Assembly: GCF_024733015.1 (NCBI RefSeq)
Contig: NZ_JANKJG010000002.1
Coordinates: 62,001-126,000, forward strand
DNA length: 64,000 nucleotides
Reading direction: 5' to 3'
DNA from: Pseudosulfitobacter koreensis
GTDB taxonomy: Bacteria > Pseudomonadota > Alphaproteobacteria > Rhodobacterales > Rhodobacteraceae
In this document: positions 56,010-64,000 of the stretch, one piece after another
Numbering within the stretch: position 1 is the stretch's first letter
How the letters are laid out: each line of letters opens with the position of its first letter
Position numbers and translations under genes: made by a program
Notes under the pieces: generated by a model
What the model was told of the DNA's origin: nothing
The model's database searches: none
Seen by the model: the letters and a program-made list of their open reading frames with translations, nothing else

Positions 56010-56993
56010 TTACGCCGCCACTTTCTCCCGGTGAAACACCGCGCGCCACAGCGGCGTGACGATCTTCTCGCCAATCGGGATCAACACCAGCCCCAGCGCC
56101 AGCCCGAACACACCGTCCATCGCGGCCTTGGCAGCCCATTCGACTGACCCGCGCCAGGTCTCGTTGAACCCATGCCCCGCCACCTCTGCCCAGTCGTGGG
56201 TAAAGTGGCCGAGCGTGTCATAGCCCAGCACTTCAAGCCCGTGGATGATGATGTTGCCGCCAACCCAAAGCATCGCGGCGGTGCCGACCACCGTCAGGGT
56301 TTTCAGCACCCAAGGCATCGCCCGGACAATCCCGCGCCCCAGGGCGCGCGTCGCCCCCAGGCGTGCGCGGGCGGCCATCGCCAGCCCCAGATCGTCGGCC
56401 TTGACGATCAGCGCGACCGAACCGTAGACCGCAAGCGTGATGATGACGGCCACGGCGGCCAGCGTCGCCGCTTCCATCCAGAAGGTGCTCGCAGGGATCG
56501 CGGCCAGCGCAATCGTCATGATCTCGGCAGAGAGGATGAAATCGGTCTTGATCGCACCCTTCGCCTTCTCTTCCTCAAGATGCGCAGGATCGTCGGGCAC
56601 CACCTTGGCCTTGGGGTGATCCATGTGCCCCTTGCCACCGATCCCCGTCGCATGCGCCACCTTCTCGGCCCCCTCGAAGCACAGGTAACAGCCGCCCAGC
56701 ATCAACAGCGGCGTGATCGCCCAGGGCGCGAAGGCCGACAGCGCCAGCCCCGCAGGCAGCAGAAACACCAGCTTGTTGCGCAGCGATCCCTTGGCGATCC
56801 GCCAGATGATCGGCAGCTCGCGGTCGGCGGTAAAGCCCGTCACATACTTCGGCGTCACGGCGGCATCGTCGATCACCGCCCCCGCCGCCTTGGCGCTGGC
56901 CTTGGCCGCCTGCCCGATCACATCATCGACCGAAGCGGCCGCCACTTTGGCAATCGCTGCCACGTCATCCAATAGGGCCAGTAGTCCGCTCAT
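56010..56993 (-). CDS. DUF808 (YedI-like) membrane protein
   Basis: A 327-residue protein. The N-terminus GLLALLDDVAAIAKVAAASVDDV and VTPKYVTGFTADRELPIIWRIAKGSLRNK are the DUF808 signature. Several hydrophobic segments (LVFLLPAGLALSAFAPWAITPLLMLGG, AATLAAVAVIITLAVYGSVALIV) mark it as an inner-membrane protein. Function unknown in the family. Convergent with tkt; divergent from gap1 over 173 bp. Confidence 0.88.
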   Translation of the reverse strand: MSGLLALLDDVAAIAKVAAASVDDVIGQAAKASAKAAGAVIDDAAVTPKYVTGFTADRELPIIWRIAKGSLRNKLVFLLPAGLALSAFAPWAITPLLMLGGCYLCFEGAEKVAHATGIGGKGHMDHPKAKVVPDDPAHLEEEKAKGAIKTDFILSAEIMTIALAAIPASTFWMEAATLAAVAVIITLAVYGSVALIVKADDLGLAMAARARLGATRALGRGIVRAMPWVLKTLTVVGTAAMLWVGGNIIIHGLEVLGYDTLGHFTHDWAEVAGHGFNETWRGSVEWAAKAAMDGVFGLALGLVLIPIGEKIVTPLWRAVFHREKVAA

Positions 56994-57076
56994 GTCGTTC
57001 CTTTCAGGGTGCCTGCCCCACAGCTAACACCGCAGTTGCGAAAGACAATCGTGCAATCGCAGCAAATGGGTCACAG

Positions 57077-57090
57077 GTTTATCGCTAACA
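57077..57090. promoter_or_regulatory. LacI-type half-conserved operator upstream of gap1
   Basis: GTTTATCGCTAACA matches TGTTAGCGCTAACA (the perfect site upstream of gap2) at 11 of 14 positions, about 77 bp before the gap1 ATG. The right half is exact. Confidence 0.45.
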
Positions 57091-57166
57091 GCTTGTTTTC
57101 AGGTGTTTCGCCGGTTTTGCCCTGTCGCTATATACCCCTCAACACCCCACATGAAGGACGCAGATC

Positions 57167-58168
57167 ATGACCATCAGAGTTGGCATCAACGGATTTGGCC
57201 GCATCGGTCGCTGCACCCTGTCCCACATCGCGGCAAGCGGACGCAACGACATTCAGGTGGTCAAGCTGAACGCCACCGGCCCGCTGAAAAGTGCGGCACA
57301 CCTGATCAAATACGATTCCGTTCACGGCGCATTTCCCGGCATGGTCGAGGTGGGCGAGAACACCCTCGACCTCGGCCGTGGCCCCATCGACGTGATGTCG
57401 ACCTATGACATGGACGCGCTCGACTGGGAGGGCTGCGACGTGGTGCTGGAATGCACCGGCATGTTCAACGACGGGCTGAAGGCCAAGACCCACATGGAGC
57501 GCGGCGCGGGCAAGGTGCTGCTGTCGGCCCCCGGCAAGAACGTGGACCGCACCGTGGTCTACGGCGTCAACGACCGCGAACTGACCGACCTCGACCGCAT
57601 GGTCAGCAACGGGTCGTGCACCACCAACTGTCTGGCCCCGCTGGCCAAGGCGCTGGACGATGCATTCGGCATCGAGCGCGGCCTGATGACCACGATCCAC
57701 AGCTATACCGGCGACCAGCCGACGCTGGACAAGCGCCACAGCGATCTCTACCGCGCCCGCGCCGCTGCGATGAGCATCATTCCGACCTCGACCGGTGCCG
57801 CAAAGGCCTTGGGCGAAGTGCTGCCGCAGCTTGCAGGCAAGCTGGACGGCACTGCGATGCGCGTGCCCACGCCCAACGTCTCTGCCGTGGACCTGACGTT
57901 CGTGGCGGGCCGCGATGTGACCGCCGAAGAGGTCAACGCCGCGATGAAGGCCGCGTCCGAGGGCCCGATGAGCCGCGTTCTGGCCTATGACGACGAGATG
58001 AAAGTCTCGGTCGATTTCAACCACACCGAACATTCTTCGATCTTTGCCCCCGACCAGACCAAGGTGACGGGCGGCAATCTGGTGCGCGTGCTGGCATGGT
58101 ACGACAACGAATGGGCCTTCTCGTGCCGGATGGCCGATGTGGCCGTGGCCATGGGCCGTCTGTCGTAA
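57167..58168 (+). CDS. gap: Glyceraldehyde-3-phosphate dehydrogenase, type I, Calvin/NADP-like paralog
   Basis: A 333-residue GAPDH with Rossmann motif INGFGRIGRC and catalytic Cys in SNGSCTTNCLAP. The cofactor loop reads VKLNATGPLKSAAHLIKYDS: the Asp that usually selects NAD (ND-L/T) is replaced by Ala, and the loop after it resembles chloroplast-type NADPH enzymes. This suggests a gluconeogenic, NADP-capable role. AAGGA precedes ATG 57167. It is one of two adjacent paralogs in the same orientation. Confidence 0.94.
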   Translation: MTIRVGINGFGRIGRCTLSHIAASGRNDIQVVKLNATGPLKSAAHLIKYDSVHGAFPGMVEVGENTLDLGRGPIDVMSTYDMDALDWEGCDVVLECTGMFNDGLKAKTHMERGAGKVLLSAPGKNVDRTVVYGVNDRELTDLDRMVSNGSCTTNCLAPLAKALDDAFGIERGLMTTIHSYTGDQPTLDKRHSDLYRARAAAMSIIPTSTGAAKALGEVLPQLAGKLDGTAMRVPTPNVSAVDLTFVAGRDVTAEEVNAAMKAASEGPMSRVLAYDDEMKVSVDFNHTEHSSIFAPDQTKVTGGNLVRVLAWYDNEWAFSCRMADVAVAMGRLS

Positions 58169-58256
58169 CGCGCGCCACAAATTCTCGCCACTTGCGGGAT
58201 CGGGGCGGGGCTGTCACAACGGCCCTGCCCCTTTTTGCGCGCGAGCATTACCCCCG

Positions 58257-58400
58257 ATGAACAACACCCTGTCGCTGATACTGGCTGCACTTCTGATTGG
58301 ATGGATCAGCTTTGATGTCGTCACCAACGACAGCGCCAACCTGATCTTCCTGGGCAAGGAACTTTTCGACCTGATCGAATGGATGGCGTTCTGGCGCTGA
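58257..58400 (+). CDS. 47-residue membrane protein between the two gap genes
   Basis: ATG 58257 to TGA 58398-58400 encodes NNTLSLILAALLIGWISFDVVTND..., a single N-terminal membrane helix followed by a short amphipathic, Trp/Phe-rich end (IFLGKELFDLIEWMAFWR). It lies 88 bp after gap1 and 81 bp before gap2, same strand. The composition is too protein-like for chance, and small membrane proteins of this kind occur beside gap in roseobacters as far as I recall. Function unknown. Confidence 0.65.
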   Translation: MNNTLSLILAALLIGWISFDVVTNDSANLIFLGKELFDLIEWMAFWR

Positions 58401-58425
58401 TCCGACGGCGTTTTCCGCAGTTCGG

Positions 58426-58463
58426 TTGACAACGCAGGCACGCTCCTTATGTTAGCGCTAACT
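58426..58463 (+). promoter_or_regulatory. gap2 promoter with overlapping LacI-type operator
   Basis: TTGACA (58426-58431), 16-bp spacer, TATGTT (58448-58453), and the perfect palindrome GTTAGCGCTAAC (58451-58462) over the -10. The palindrome is typical of LacI-family sugar or central-carbon regulators (CceR-like in Rhodobacter). Confidence 0.7.
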
Positions 58464-58481
58464 CGAACATGGGGGCCAATT

Positions 58482-59480
58482 ATGCCGACGAAAATTGCAA
58501 TCAATGGATTTGGACGTATCGGGCGCAATGTGTTGCGCGCCCTGATGGAACGCGGTGGCGACGACATTCAGGTGGTCGCGATCAACGATCTGGCAGAGCC
58601 TGCCGTCAACGCGCATGTCTTCGAATTCGATTCCGTGCACGGGCGCTACAACGGCACCGTCACGCTCAAGGGTGACACGATGGACGTGGGCGCGGGCCCC
58701 ATCCGCATCAGCGCCGAACGTGACCCCGCCAAGCTGGACTGGGGCGACGTGGATATCGCGCTGGAATGCACCGGATTGTTCACGACCGACGAAAGTGCTG
58801 CGGCACATCTCAAGAACGGCAGTGACAAGGTGCTGATTTCGGCACCCGGCAAGGGCGCGATGAAAACCATCGTCTTTGGCGTGAACGAAGACACGCTGAC
58901 CGCCGATGACAAGATCGTCTCGAATGCGTCCTGCACGACCAACTGTCTGGCCCCTCTTTGCAAGGCGCTGCACGAAGAGTTCGGCATCCTGCGCGGCACG
59001 ATGACCACGATCCACGCCTATACCAGCGGCCAGCCGACACATGACCGCGCCGACGGCGATCTGTCGCGGGGCCGTGCAGCGACGCTGTCGATGGTGCCCA
59101 CCTCGACCGGTGCCGCCAAGGCCATCAGCCTGGTGATGCCCGAGCTTGAGGGTCTGATCTTCGGCACCGCGATCCGGGTGCCCACGCCCAACGTGTCCTG
59201 TGTCGATCTGACCGTGGAATTGTCCAAGGAAACCGACATCGCAGGCGTGAACGCCGCCCTGTCGAAAGCCGCCCGCGCGTCAGGTGGCGTGCTGGAGGTC
59301 GAAGCACGCGGACTGGTGTCGGTCGACTATAACCACACCTCGGCCAGCTCGACCGTGGCGCTGGACCAGACCCATGTGCAGAACGGCACGCTGGTGCGGA
59401 TCCTGTCGTGGTACGACAACGAATGGGGTTTCTCGAACCGGATGCTGGACACGGCGCTGGCGATGGCTCGGGCGAAGTAA
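58482..59480 (+). CDS. gap: Glyceraldehyde-3-phosphate dehydrogenase, type I, NAD-type paralog
   Basis: A 332-residue GAPDH with INGFGRIGRN, catalytic Cys in SNASCTTNCLAP and the substrate region TGAAKAISLVMPEL. The cofactor loop VAINDLAEPAVNAHVFEFDS keeps the Asp (IND) typical of NAD-dependent enzymes, unlike gap1. It has its own promoter with an overlapping LacI-type operator, so the two paralogs are likely expressed under different carbon conditions. ATG 58482 is chosen over 58449. Followed by a bidirectional terminator. Confidence 0.95.
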   Translation: MPTKIAINGFGRIGRNVLRALMERGGDDIQVVAINDLAEPAVNAHVFEFDSVHGRYNGTVTLKGDTMDVGAGPIRISAERDPAKLDWGDVDIALECTGLFTTDESAAAHLKNGSDKVLISAPGKGAMKTIVFGVNEDTLTADDKIVSNASCTTNCLAPLCKALHEEFGILRGTMTTIHAYTSGQPTHDRADGDLSRGRAATLSMVPTSTGAAKAISLVMPELEGLIFGTAIRVPTPNVSCVDLTVELSKETDIAGVNAALSKAARASGGVLEVEARGLVSVDYNHTSASSTVALDQTHVQNGTLVRILSWYDNEWGFSNRMLDTALAMARAK

Positions 59481-59505
59481 ACGCCTGAACCTACTGGAAC
59501 CAAAG

Positions 59506-59535
59506 AAAAGTCCCGCCCACCGTGGCGGGACTTTT
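59506..59535. terminator. Bidirectional terminator between gap2 and the L,D-transpeptidase gene
   Basis: Stem AAAAGTCCCGCC/GGCGGGACTTTT, loop CACCGT; T-runs on both strands. Confidence 0.88.
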
Positions 59536-59573
59536 GCGTTTCAGGCCCGTGAAAGGGCGCTTAGTCAGGGCGC

Positions 59574-60872
59574 TTATTCCTCGAACTCGACCGTGATGCC
59601 TTCGCTGACCAGCGACGCAAGTTCCTGCGCGTCCCAGTTGGCCATCCGCACGCATCCGTGGGAATGCGCGGTGAACAGGCTCGCAGGTTCCGGCGTGCCG
59701 TGAATGCCGTAGGTCGGTTTCGACAGGTCGATCCAGACCAGCCCCACGGGCCCGTTCGGACCGGGCGGCAGGGTCAGCGGTTGGTCGTTGTCGCCCTGCT
59801 GGAAGTTGACGGACGGGTTGTAGTGATAGGTCGGCTCAAGTGCCACGGCCTCGACCGTCATGCTGCCCGAGGGCGATGGCGTCCCGGCGGAACCGACGGC
59901 AACCGGATAGTTGGCAATCTCTTCGCCGACCGCGTTCCAGGCGCGCAGGCGGCGGTCGGATTTGTCGATGATGATGCGGGTCGCCTGTCCCACGGCCCTG
60001 TCACCCGGTTCGGTCACCAGCACGGTTTCGCCCGCATAGTAGCCTGCGCCGGGATTCAGATGGTCAAGGAACCCCTCGCTCATGTGGAACCGTTCCGCCA
60101 GTTTTTCGCTGACGCTGGTAAAGCCCATCCAATCCAGTTGCGCCAGTTCGCCATAGTCGCTGGGCAAAGGCGCAGACAGCCCTTGGACGTCGGCTTGGGA
60201 GATGGTGTAGCGTTTGATGTAGACGTCGATATTGTTGCCGCCCAGCATGTCCCAGACCGTTGCGTCGAGAAGACCATCAACCGGCAGGCCCATCCGCTCT
60301 TCATAGGCCATCAGCGCGCTTTTGGTCATGCCGCCCTTCACGCCGTCGATAATCGAGACGGAAACATCCGCGCGGTCCAGCAGCACCTGCAGCTTGACCG
60401 TGACGGGGCTGCGCCCTTCCGGCAGACCGCCCTCGCCCGAATAGCTGGCGGAGTTGACGCTGGCGGCGGTGACGGGTTGCGAGGGGATCGTGCTCTGCGG
60501 GGTGGTGGTCTGGTCGGCGCCAGTTTGCTCTCCAGTCTGATCCGTTGTCGCCTGATCCGTTGTTGCCTGACCGGTTGTCGCCTGATCGCTCGTCGCCGCA
60601 GAACCAGCCCCATTCGTCGCGCCGTTCTCGGCATCCGACAGGGCGCGCGACAGCTCGGACACGGACGGCACGTCGCCCCCCTGCCCGTTGCTGCCCTCTT
60701 CCTCCAACGCGGATTCGGCCATCGGAATGACCTGGCTGTTGGGCACGGGATCAAGCGGGCTTTGCGTGACGGGCGGCACGACAGGCGCGGGGTCCGACGT
60801 GCTCTGGGCCACAAGGGGGGACGCGGCAAGCGTCAAAAGGGTGAAGCGGGCGATGTGCGATGCATATGACAT
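59574..60872 (-). CDS. L,D-transpeptidase (YkuD domain)
   Basis: A 432-residue exported cell-wall enzyme. The signal peptide (RFTLLTLAASPLVAQ) is followed by a long Thr/Gln/Asp-rich linker with an internal repeat (QATTGQATTDQATTDQ), a peptidoglycan-binding-like region (about 155-215, KLQVLLDRADVSVSIIDG) and the YkuD domain with PTYGIHGTPEP and catalytic SHGCVRMANWD (His, Cys). It forms 3-3 crosslinks or anchors proteins such as outer-membrane lipoproteins. ATG 60872 is preferred over an upstream TTG. Convergent with gap2. Confidence 0.88.
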   Translation of the reverse strand: MSYASHIARFTLLTLAASPLVAQSTSDPAPVVPPVTQSPLDPVPNSQVIPMAESALEEEGSNGQGGDVPSVSELSRALSDAENGATNGAGSAATSDQATTGQATTDQATTDQTGEQTGADQTTTPQSTIPSQPVTAASVNSASYSGEGGLPEGRSPVTVKLQVLLDRADVSVSIIDGVKGGMTKSALMAYEERMGLPVDGLLDATVWDMLGGNNIDVYIKRYTISQADVQGLSAPLPSDYGELAQLDWMGFTSVSEKLAERFHMSEGFLDHLNPGAGYYAGETVLVTEPGDRAVGQATRIIIDKSDRRLRAWNAVGEEIANYPVAVGSAGTPSPSGSMTVEAVALEPTYHYNPSVNFQQGDNDQPLTLPPGPNGPVGLVWIDLSKPTYGIHGTPEPASLFTAHSHGCVRMANWDAQELASLVSEGITVEFEE

Positions 60873-60908
60873 GCCAGCCAACGCGTGGCCGACACGCCGG
60901 TTCCGCCC

Positions 60909-61403
60909 TCAGCTTGATAGTTTCGTGATCAGCGCCTGATTGACCTGCGGTGTGACGAATTTGCTGACATCGCCGTCCAGCCGCGCGATTTCCTTGACCA
61001 GTTTCGACGCGATCGCCTGATGCGTCGCCTCGGCCATCAGGAACACCGTCTCGATCTCGTCGTTCAGCTGACGGTTCATGCCAACCATCTGATATTCGTA
61101 CTCGAAATCAGCCACGGCGCGCAGCCCCCGGATGATGAACTGCGCGCCCACGTCCACGGCACAGTCGATCAGCAGGTTCTCGAACGGGTGCACGACGATC
61201 TCTGTCTGTGTCTGCTCGGACAGTTTGGCGCATTCCGCCTCGATCATCGCGACACGTTCTTCCAGCCGGAACATCGGTCCCTTGTCGCGGTTGATCGCGA
61301 CACCGATCACCAGCCTGTCGACCAGCGACGCCGCTCGGCGAATGATGTCGATATGTCCCAGGGTGATGGGGTCGAAGGTGCCGGGGTAAAGGCCAACGCG
61401 CAT
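60909..61403 (-). CDS. coaD: Phosphopantetheine adenylyltransferase
   Basis: Penultimate step of CoA synthesis. The 164-residue nucleotidyltransferase has GLYPGTFDPITLGHIDIIRRA (T/HxGH motif), RGLRAVADFEYEYQMVGMN and IASKLVKEIARLDGDVSKFV (corresponding to the ISSxxVR loop). ATG 61403. It lies 36 bp upstream of the L,D-transpeptidase on the same strand; cotranscription is likely but has no obvious logic. Confidence 0.96.
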   Translation of the reverse strand: MRVGLYPGTFDPITLGHIDIIRRAASLVDRLVIGVAINRDKGPMFRLEERVAMIEAECAKLSEQTQTEIVVHPFENLLIDCAVDVGAQFIIRGLRAVADFEYEYQMVGMNRQLNDEIETVFLMAEATHQAIASKLVKEIARLDGDVSKFVTPQVNQALITKLSS

Positions 61404-61522
61404 GGGCGTGCTCCGTGGTCAGGGTAATATTATTTCGCGGCAAGCAACCACTCGTAACACAAGAATGCAAGCGCCAAGACGCAGCATCGGAAAATTATGC
61501 CCAACGGCGTCCCGACAGCAGC

Positions 61523-61957
61523 CTAGTGGCCCATGATCATCCCTTGCAGGGCGTCCTTTTCCATCGACACTTCGGACAGGCGCGCCTTGACCACGTCGCC
61601 TTGGGTGATCAGGCCGACCAGCTTGCCGTCTTCCAGCACCGGCATGTGGCGAAACCGCCCCTCGGACATGTTCTGCAACACGCTGTCGGCGCTGTCGGTG
61701 CGCGCGCAGGTGACCAGTTTGGTGGTCATATAGGCCTCGACCGGATCATTCAGGCAGCCCGCCCCCCGGTTTGCCAGTTCCCGCACGATGTCACGCTCGG
61801 ACAGAATACCGTCCGCTGTGGTGCCGTCCGCCGAAACCACGACGCTGCCGAATTTGTACTTGGCCAGAATTTTCGCAGCCTCCGAGATGCTTATGCCCGG
61901 TTTGACTGTGATAACCGTGTCACTGGATTTCGATTGCAGGATATGTTGGACAAGCAT
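61523..61957 (-). CDS. Tandem CBS-domain protein
   Basis: A 144-residue protein consisting of two CBS repeats (VQHILQSKSSDTVITVKPGISISEAAKILA...; VEAYMTTKLVTCARTDSADSVLQNM). This is the stand-alone CBS pair type that binds adenine nucleotides or NAD; SERDIVRELANRG and GLITQGDVVKARL are the ligand-loop motifs. Probably an energy-state sensor for unknown partners. Isolated gene. Confidence 0.9.
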   Translation of the reverse strand: MLVQHILQSKSSDTVITVKPGISISEAAKILAKYKFGSVVVSADGTTADGILSERDIVRELANRGAGCLNDPVEAYMTTKLVTCARTDSADSVLQNMSEGRFRHMPVLEDGKLVGLITQGDVVKARLSEVSMEKDALQGMIMGH

Positions 61958-62020
61958 GAAAAACCTCGCGTGCTGGTTGAGCGGTCATGAGATCAATGGT
62001 TCCCCCAAACCAAAATTAAG

Positions 62021-62920
62021 TCAAGCGTGCGCCTCAAGCCGTGCCAGTTCCGTGCGAAGCCCCGCCACAAGGTCGTCGGCAAAGCGGGTCAGCCGCGCGT
62101 TGTTGCGGTCATCGGCGTGGCGGATCAGGTAGAACGCGCGTGTCAGGCTGATCCGGTCGGTCAGGATGCGCCGCAGGCCCGGTGCTGCGGGCAGCGCAAA
62201 GTCGTGCACGATCCCCACCCCGCCTCCTGCGCGCAGCAGGTTCAGCTGCACCGAGACCGAATTCGACGCCAGCGCCGTGCGCGGCAGGCCGATATCGGCA
62301 AGGTAATCCAGCTCGCGGTCGAAAATCATGTCGGGAATATAGCCGACGATCCTGTGCCCCTGCAGATCCGCCGTGATCGAGATGTGCGGATGCCGCGCCA
62401 GATAACTGTCGGCTGCGGCCAGATGCAGACGGTAATCGGTGATCTTCTGCACCGTCAGCCGTCCGGCTGTGGGCGCGCTGACCCCGATGGCCAGATCCGC
62501 CTCGCGGCGCGACAGGTTGAACACGCGCGGCAGCGCCACGACCTGAATGTCCAGATCGGGGTGACGGTCGGCAAGATCCGCGCAGACCTGCGGCATCAGG
62601 TAGTTGGCGCAACCGTCCGGTGCCCCGATACGCACCTGCCCCGTCAGCCGGTCCGACCCCGCCCCCGACAATGTGGATGTGGCCGCGCGCATCGCTGTCT
62701 CGGCGGCTTCGGCCTTGTCCAGCAGGGTCACACCCGCCTCGGTCAGCGCATAGCCTTGGGGGGATTTCACGAACAACGTGGCCCCCAGCGACGCCTCAAG
62801 CCGTACCATCCGGCGGCCCAGCGTCGCGGGGTCCAGCCGCAGCGTCTTGCCCGCAGCCGTCAGGCTGGCCTCGCGGGCGATGGCCAGAAACAGACGCAGA
62901 TCGTCCCAATGGGTGTCCAC
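62021..62920 (-). CDS. LysR-family regulator divergent from mmsA
   Basis: A 299-residue regulator with HTH DLRLFLAIAREASLTAAGKTLRLDPATLGRRMVRLE and a short effector domain (LTGQVRIGAPDGCANYLMPQVCADLADRHPDL). I set the start at GTG 62920 (VDTHWDD), because AAGGGGGG lies 4-5 nt upstream; in-frame ATGs further up give a longer product with no better site. That ribosome-binding site is part of a repeat-family block (62925-62940). Divergence from mmsA suggests control of valine/propionate-type catabolism (inference). Confidence 0.87.
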   Translation of the reverse strand: MDTHWDDLRLFLAIAREASLTAAGKTLRLDPATLGRRMVRLEASLGATLFVKSPQGYALTEAGVTLLDKAEAAETAMRAATSTLSGAGSDRLTGQVRIGAPDGCANYLMPQVCADLADRHPDLDIQVVALPRVFNLSRREADLAIGVSAPTAGRLTVQKITDYRLHLAAADSYLARHPHISITADLQGHRIVGYIPDMIFDRELDYLADIGLPRTALASNSVSVQLNLLRAGGGVGIVHDFALPAAPGLRRILTDRISLTRAFYLIRHADDRNNARLTRFADDLVAGLRTELARLEAHA

Positions 62921-63036
62921 GATACCCCCCTTCATTTTGCAAAAACGCAAGACTGTTTTGGAAAGATGCGCCTTTTCCATGTGTTTTTGCAAGGCTAGAC
63001 TGCGCGCAACGGAACACCAACCCCAAAGGACACCCC

Positions 63037-64000
63037 ATGCAAGAGATGACGCATTACCTCAACGGCGAACACGTCAAGGGCACATCCGGCCGCTTTGCCG
63101 ACGTGATGAACCCCGCCACCGGCGAAGTGCAGGCGCGTGTGCCGCTGGCCAATGGCGAAGAGCTGGACAAGGCCGTGCAATACGCCGCCGCCGCTCAGCC
63201 GAAATGGGCCGCCACCAACCCCCAGCGCCGCGCCCGCGTGCTGATGAAGTTCGTCGACCTGCTGAACCGCGACATGGACAAGCTGGCCGAAGCGCTGAGC
63301 CGCGAACACGGCAAGACCCTGCCCGACGCCGCCGGTGACGTGCAGCGCGGTCTGGAAGTGGTCGAATACTGCATCGGCGCGCCGCAATTGCTGAAAGGTG
63401 AATTCACTGACAGCGCAGGCCCCGGCATCGACATGTATTCGATGCGTCAGGCGCTTGGCGTCACGGCGGGCATCACCCCCTTCAACTTCCCCGCGATGAT
63501 CCCGATGTGGATGTTCGCCCCGGCCATTGCCTGCGGCAACGCGTTCATCCTCAAACCCTCCGAGCGTGACCCCTCGGTGCCGCTGATGCTGGCCGAATTG
63601 CTGGAAGAGGCAGGCCTGCCCAAGGGCATCATCCAGGTGGTGAACGGCGACAAGGAAGCAGTGGACGCGATCCTGCATCACGACGTGATCCAGTCGGTCG
63701 GCTTTGTCGGATCGACCCCGATCGCGGAATACATCTATGCCACCGGCTGCGCCAACGGCAAACGGGTGCAGTGCTTTGGCGGCGCCAAGAACCACATGAT
63801 CATCATGCCCGACGCCGACATGGACCAGGCCGCCGATGCGCTGATCGGTGCCGGTTTCGGTGCGGCAGGCGAACGCTGCATGGCAATCTCGGTCGCTGTT
63901 CCCGTGGGCGACGAAACCGCCGACCGCCTGATGGAAAAGCTGATCCCGCGTGTCGAAAAGCTGAAAGTCGGCCCCTACACGGCTGGCAATGACGTCGACT
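63037..64000 (+). CDS. mmsA: Methylmalonate-semialdehyde dehydrogenase (acylating), partial
   Basis: CoA-acylating aldehyde dehydrogenase converting (methyl)malonate semialdehyde to propionyl- or acetyl-CoA in valine and inositol catabolism. The first 321 codons are visible; the end lies outside the window. YLNGEHVKGTSGR, ITPFNFPAMIPMWMFAPAIACGN, FVGSTPIAEYIY and the active-site Cys in GAAGERCMAISVAV identify MmsA rather than a general ALDH. AAAGGACACCCC precedes ATG 63037. Divergent LysR upstream. Confidence 0.93.
   Translation, partial: MQEMTHYLNGEHVKGTSGRFADVMNPATGEVQARVPLANGEELDKAVQYAAAAQPKWAATNPQRRARVLMKFVDLLNRDMDKLAEALSREHGKTLPDAAGDVQRGLEVVEYCIGAPQLLKGEFTDSAGPGIDMYSMRQALGVTAGITPFNFPAMIPMWMFAPAIACGNAFILKPSERDPSVPLMLAELLEEAGLPKGIIQVVNGDKEAVDAILHHDVIQSVGFVGSTPIAEYIYATGCANGKRVQCFGGAKNHMIIMPDADMDQAADALIGAGFGAAGERCMAISVAVPVGDETADRLMEKLIPRVEKLKVGPYTAGNDVD

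Overview
The window is a 64 kb, GC-rich stretch of an alphaproteobacterial chromosome. Gene content and order point to Rhodobacterales, most likely the Roseobacter group. The C4-pathway hemA has a perfect FNR/FnrL-type box upstream. The sulfate-assimilation operon is cysG–DUF2849–cysI–cysH–DUF934–fpr with a divergent AsnC-type regulator. bolA and a CGFS monothiol glutaredoxin flank a small membrane ORF. Two gap genes lie side by side, and zapA follows a coiled-coil gene. A GC-rich intergenic hairpin family (core TGGGGGCTGGCCCCCA) that I associate with this clade is present. Genus cannot be decided from the sequence alone. I see no prophage, integrase, insertion sequence, CRISPR array or rRNA operon; this is mostly core chromosome with a few accessory cassettes.

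Layout. 1–2.8 kb: tail of an unknown gene, ispG (isoprenoid precursors) and a RodZ-like protein. 2.9–8.5 kb: hemA, a small membrane protein, an M20 peptidase, a fluoroacetate-dehalogenase-type hydrolase, tRNA-Asp and a pirin. 8.8–11.7 kb: a PAS-rich hybrid histidine kinase with two receivers. 11.9–16.7 kb: a 55-residue membrane protein, two tRNA-Val genes, and a complete proline-biosynthesis set (proC-proA divergent from proB) with two strong palindromes between the arms. 16.7–21.2 kb: a tailed HU protein, lon and tgt. 21.3–25.8 kb: an MscS channel, a crotonase, a RimB–RimK fusion and sufT. 25.8–29 kb: a compact cassette of LysR regulator, PF10014-type amino-acid dioxygenase, LysE exporter and ThrH-like HAD enzyme. 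29–35.6 kb: periplasmic GDPD, lipoprotein, a SatD-like HTH protein with a DUF3307-like membrane partner separated by two copies of a dyad, an A-type Fe-S carrier, tpiA, an orphan P450 and the AsnC regulator. 35.7–41.3 kb: the cys operon. 41.3–44.8 kb: an Ala-rich membrane protein, infC with an AUC start, and a large OmpA-family protein. 45–50.9 kb: a form-II CoxSLM-type molybdenum hydroxylase operon with XdhC and a molybdopterin-binding maturation protein. 51–56 kb: bolA–grxD, a single-domain response regulator, zapA and tkt. 56–59.5 kb: DUF808, gap1, a 47-residue membrane protein and gap2. 59.5–64 kb: an L,D-transpeptidase, coaD, a CBS-domain protein, a LysR regulator and the start of mmsA.

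Themes. Central carbon metabolism (tpiA, tkt, two gap genes with different cofactor motifs, LacI-type operators), Fe-S and siroheme metabolism (sufT, A-type carrier, BolA/Grx4, cysG/cysI/cysH, ispG) and proline synthesis dominate. The best candidates for undescribed biology are the dioxygenase–LysE–ThrH cassette, the SatD–DUF3307 pair with its duplicated dyad, the proline divergon palindromes, and repeat hairpins in both gaps around coxL. Start codons were chosen by ribosome-binding-site position and family N-termini and differ from the longest reading frame in many cases.
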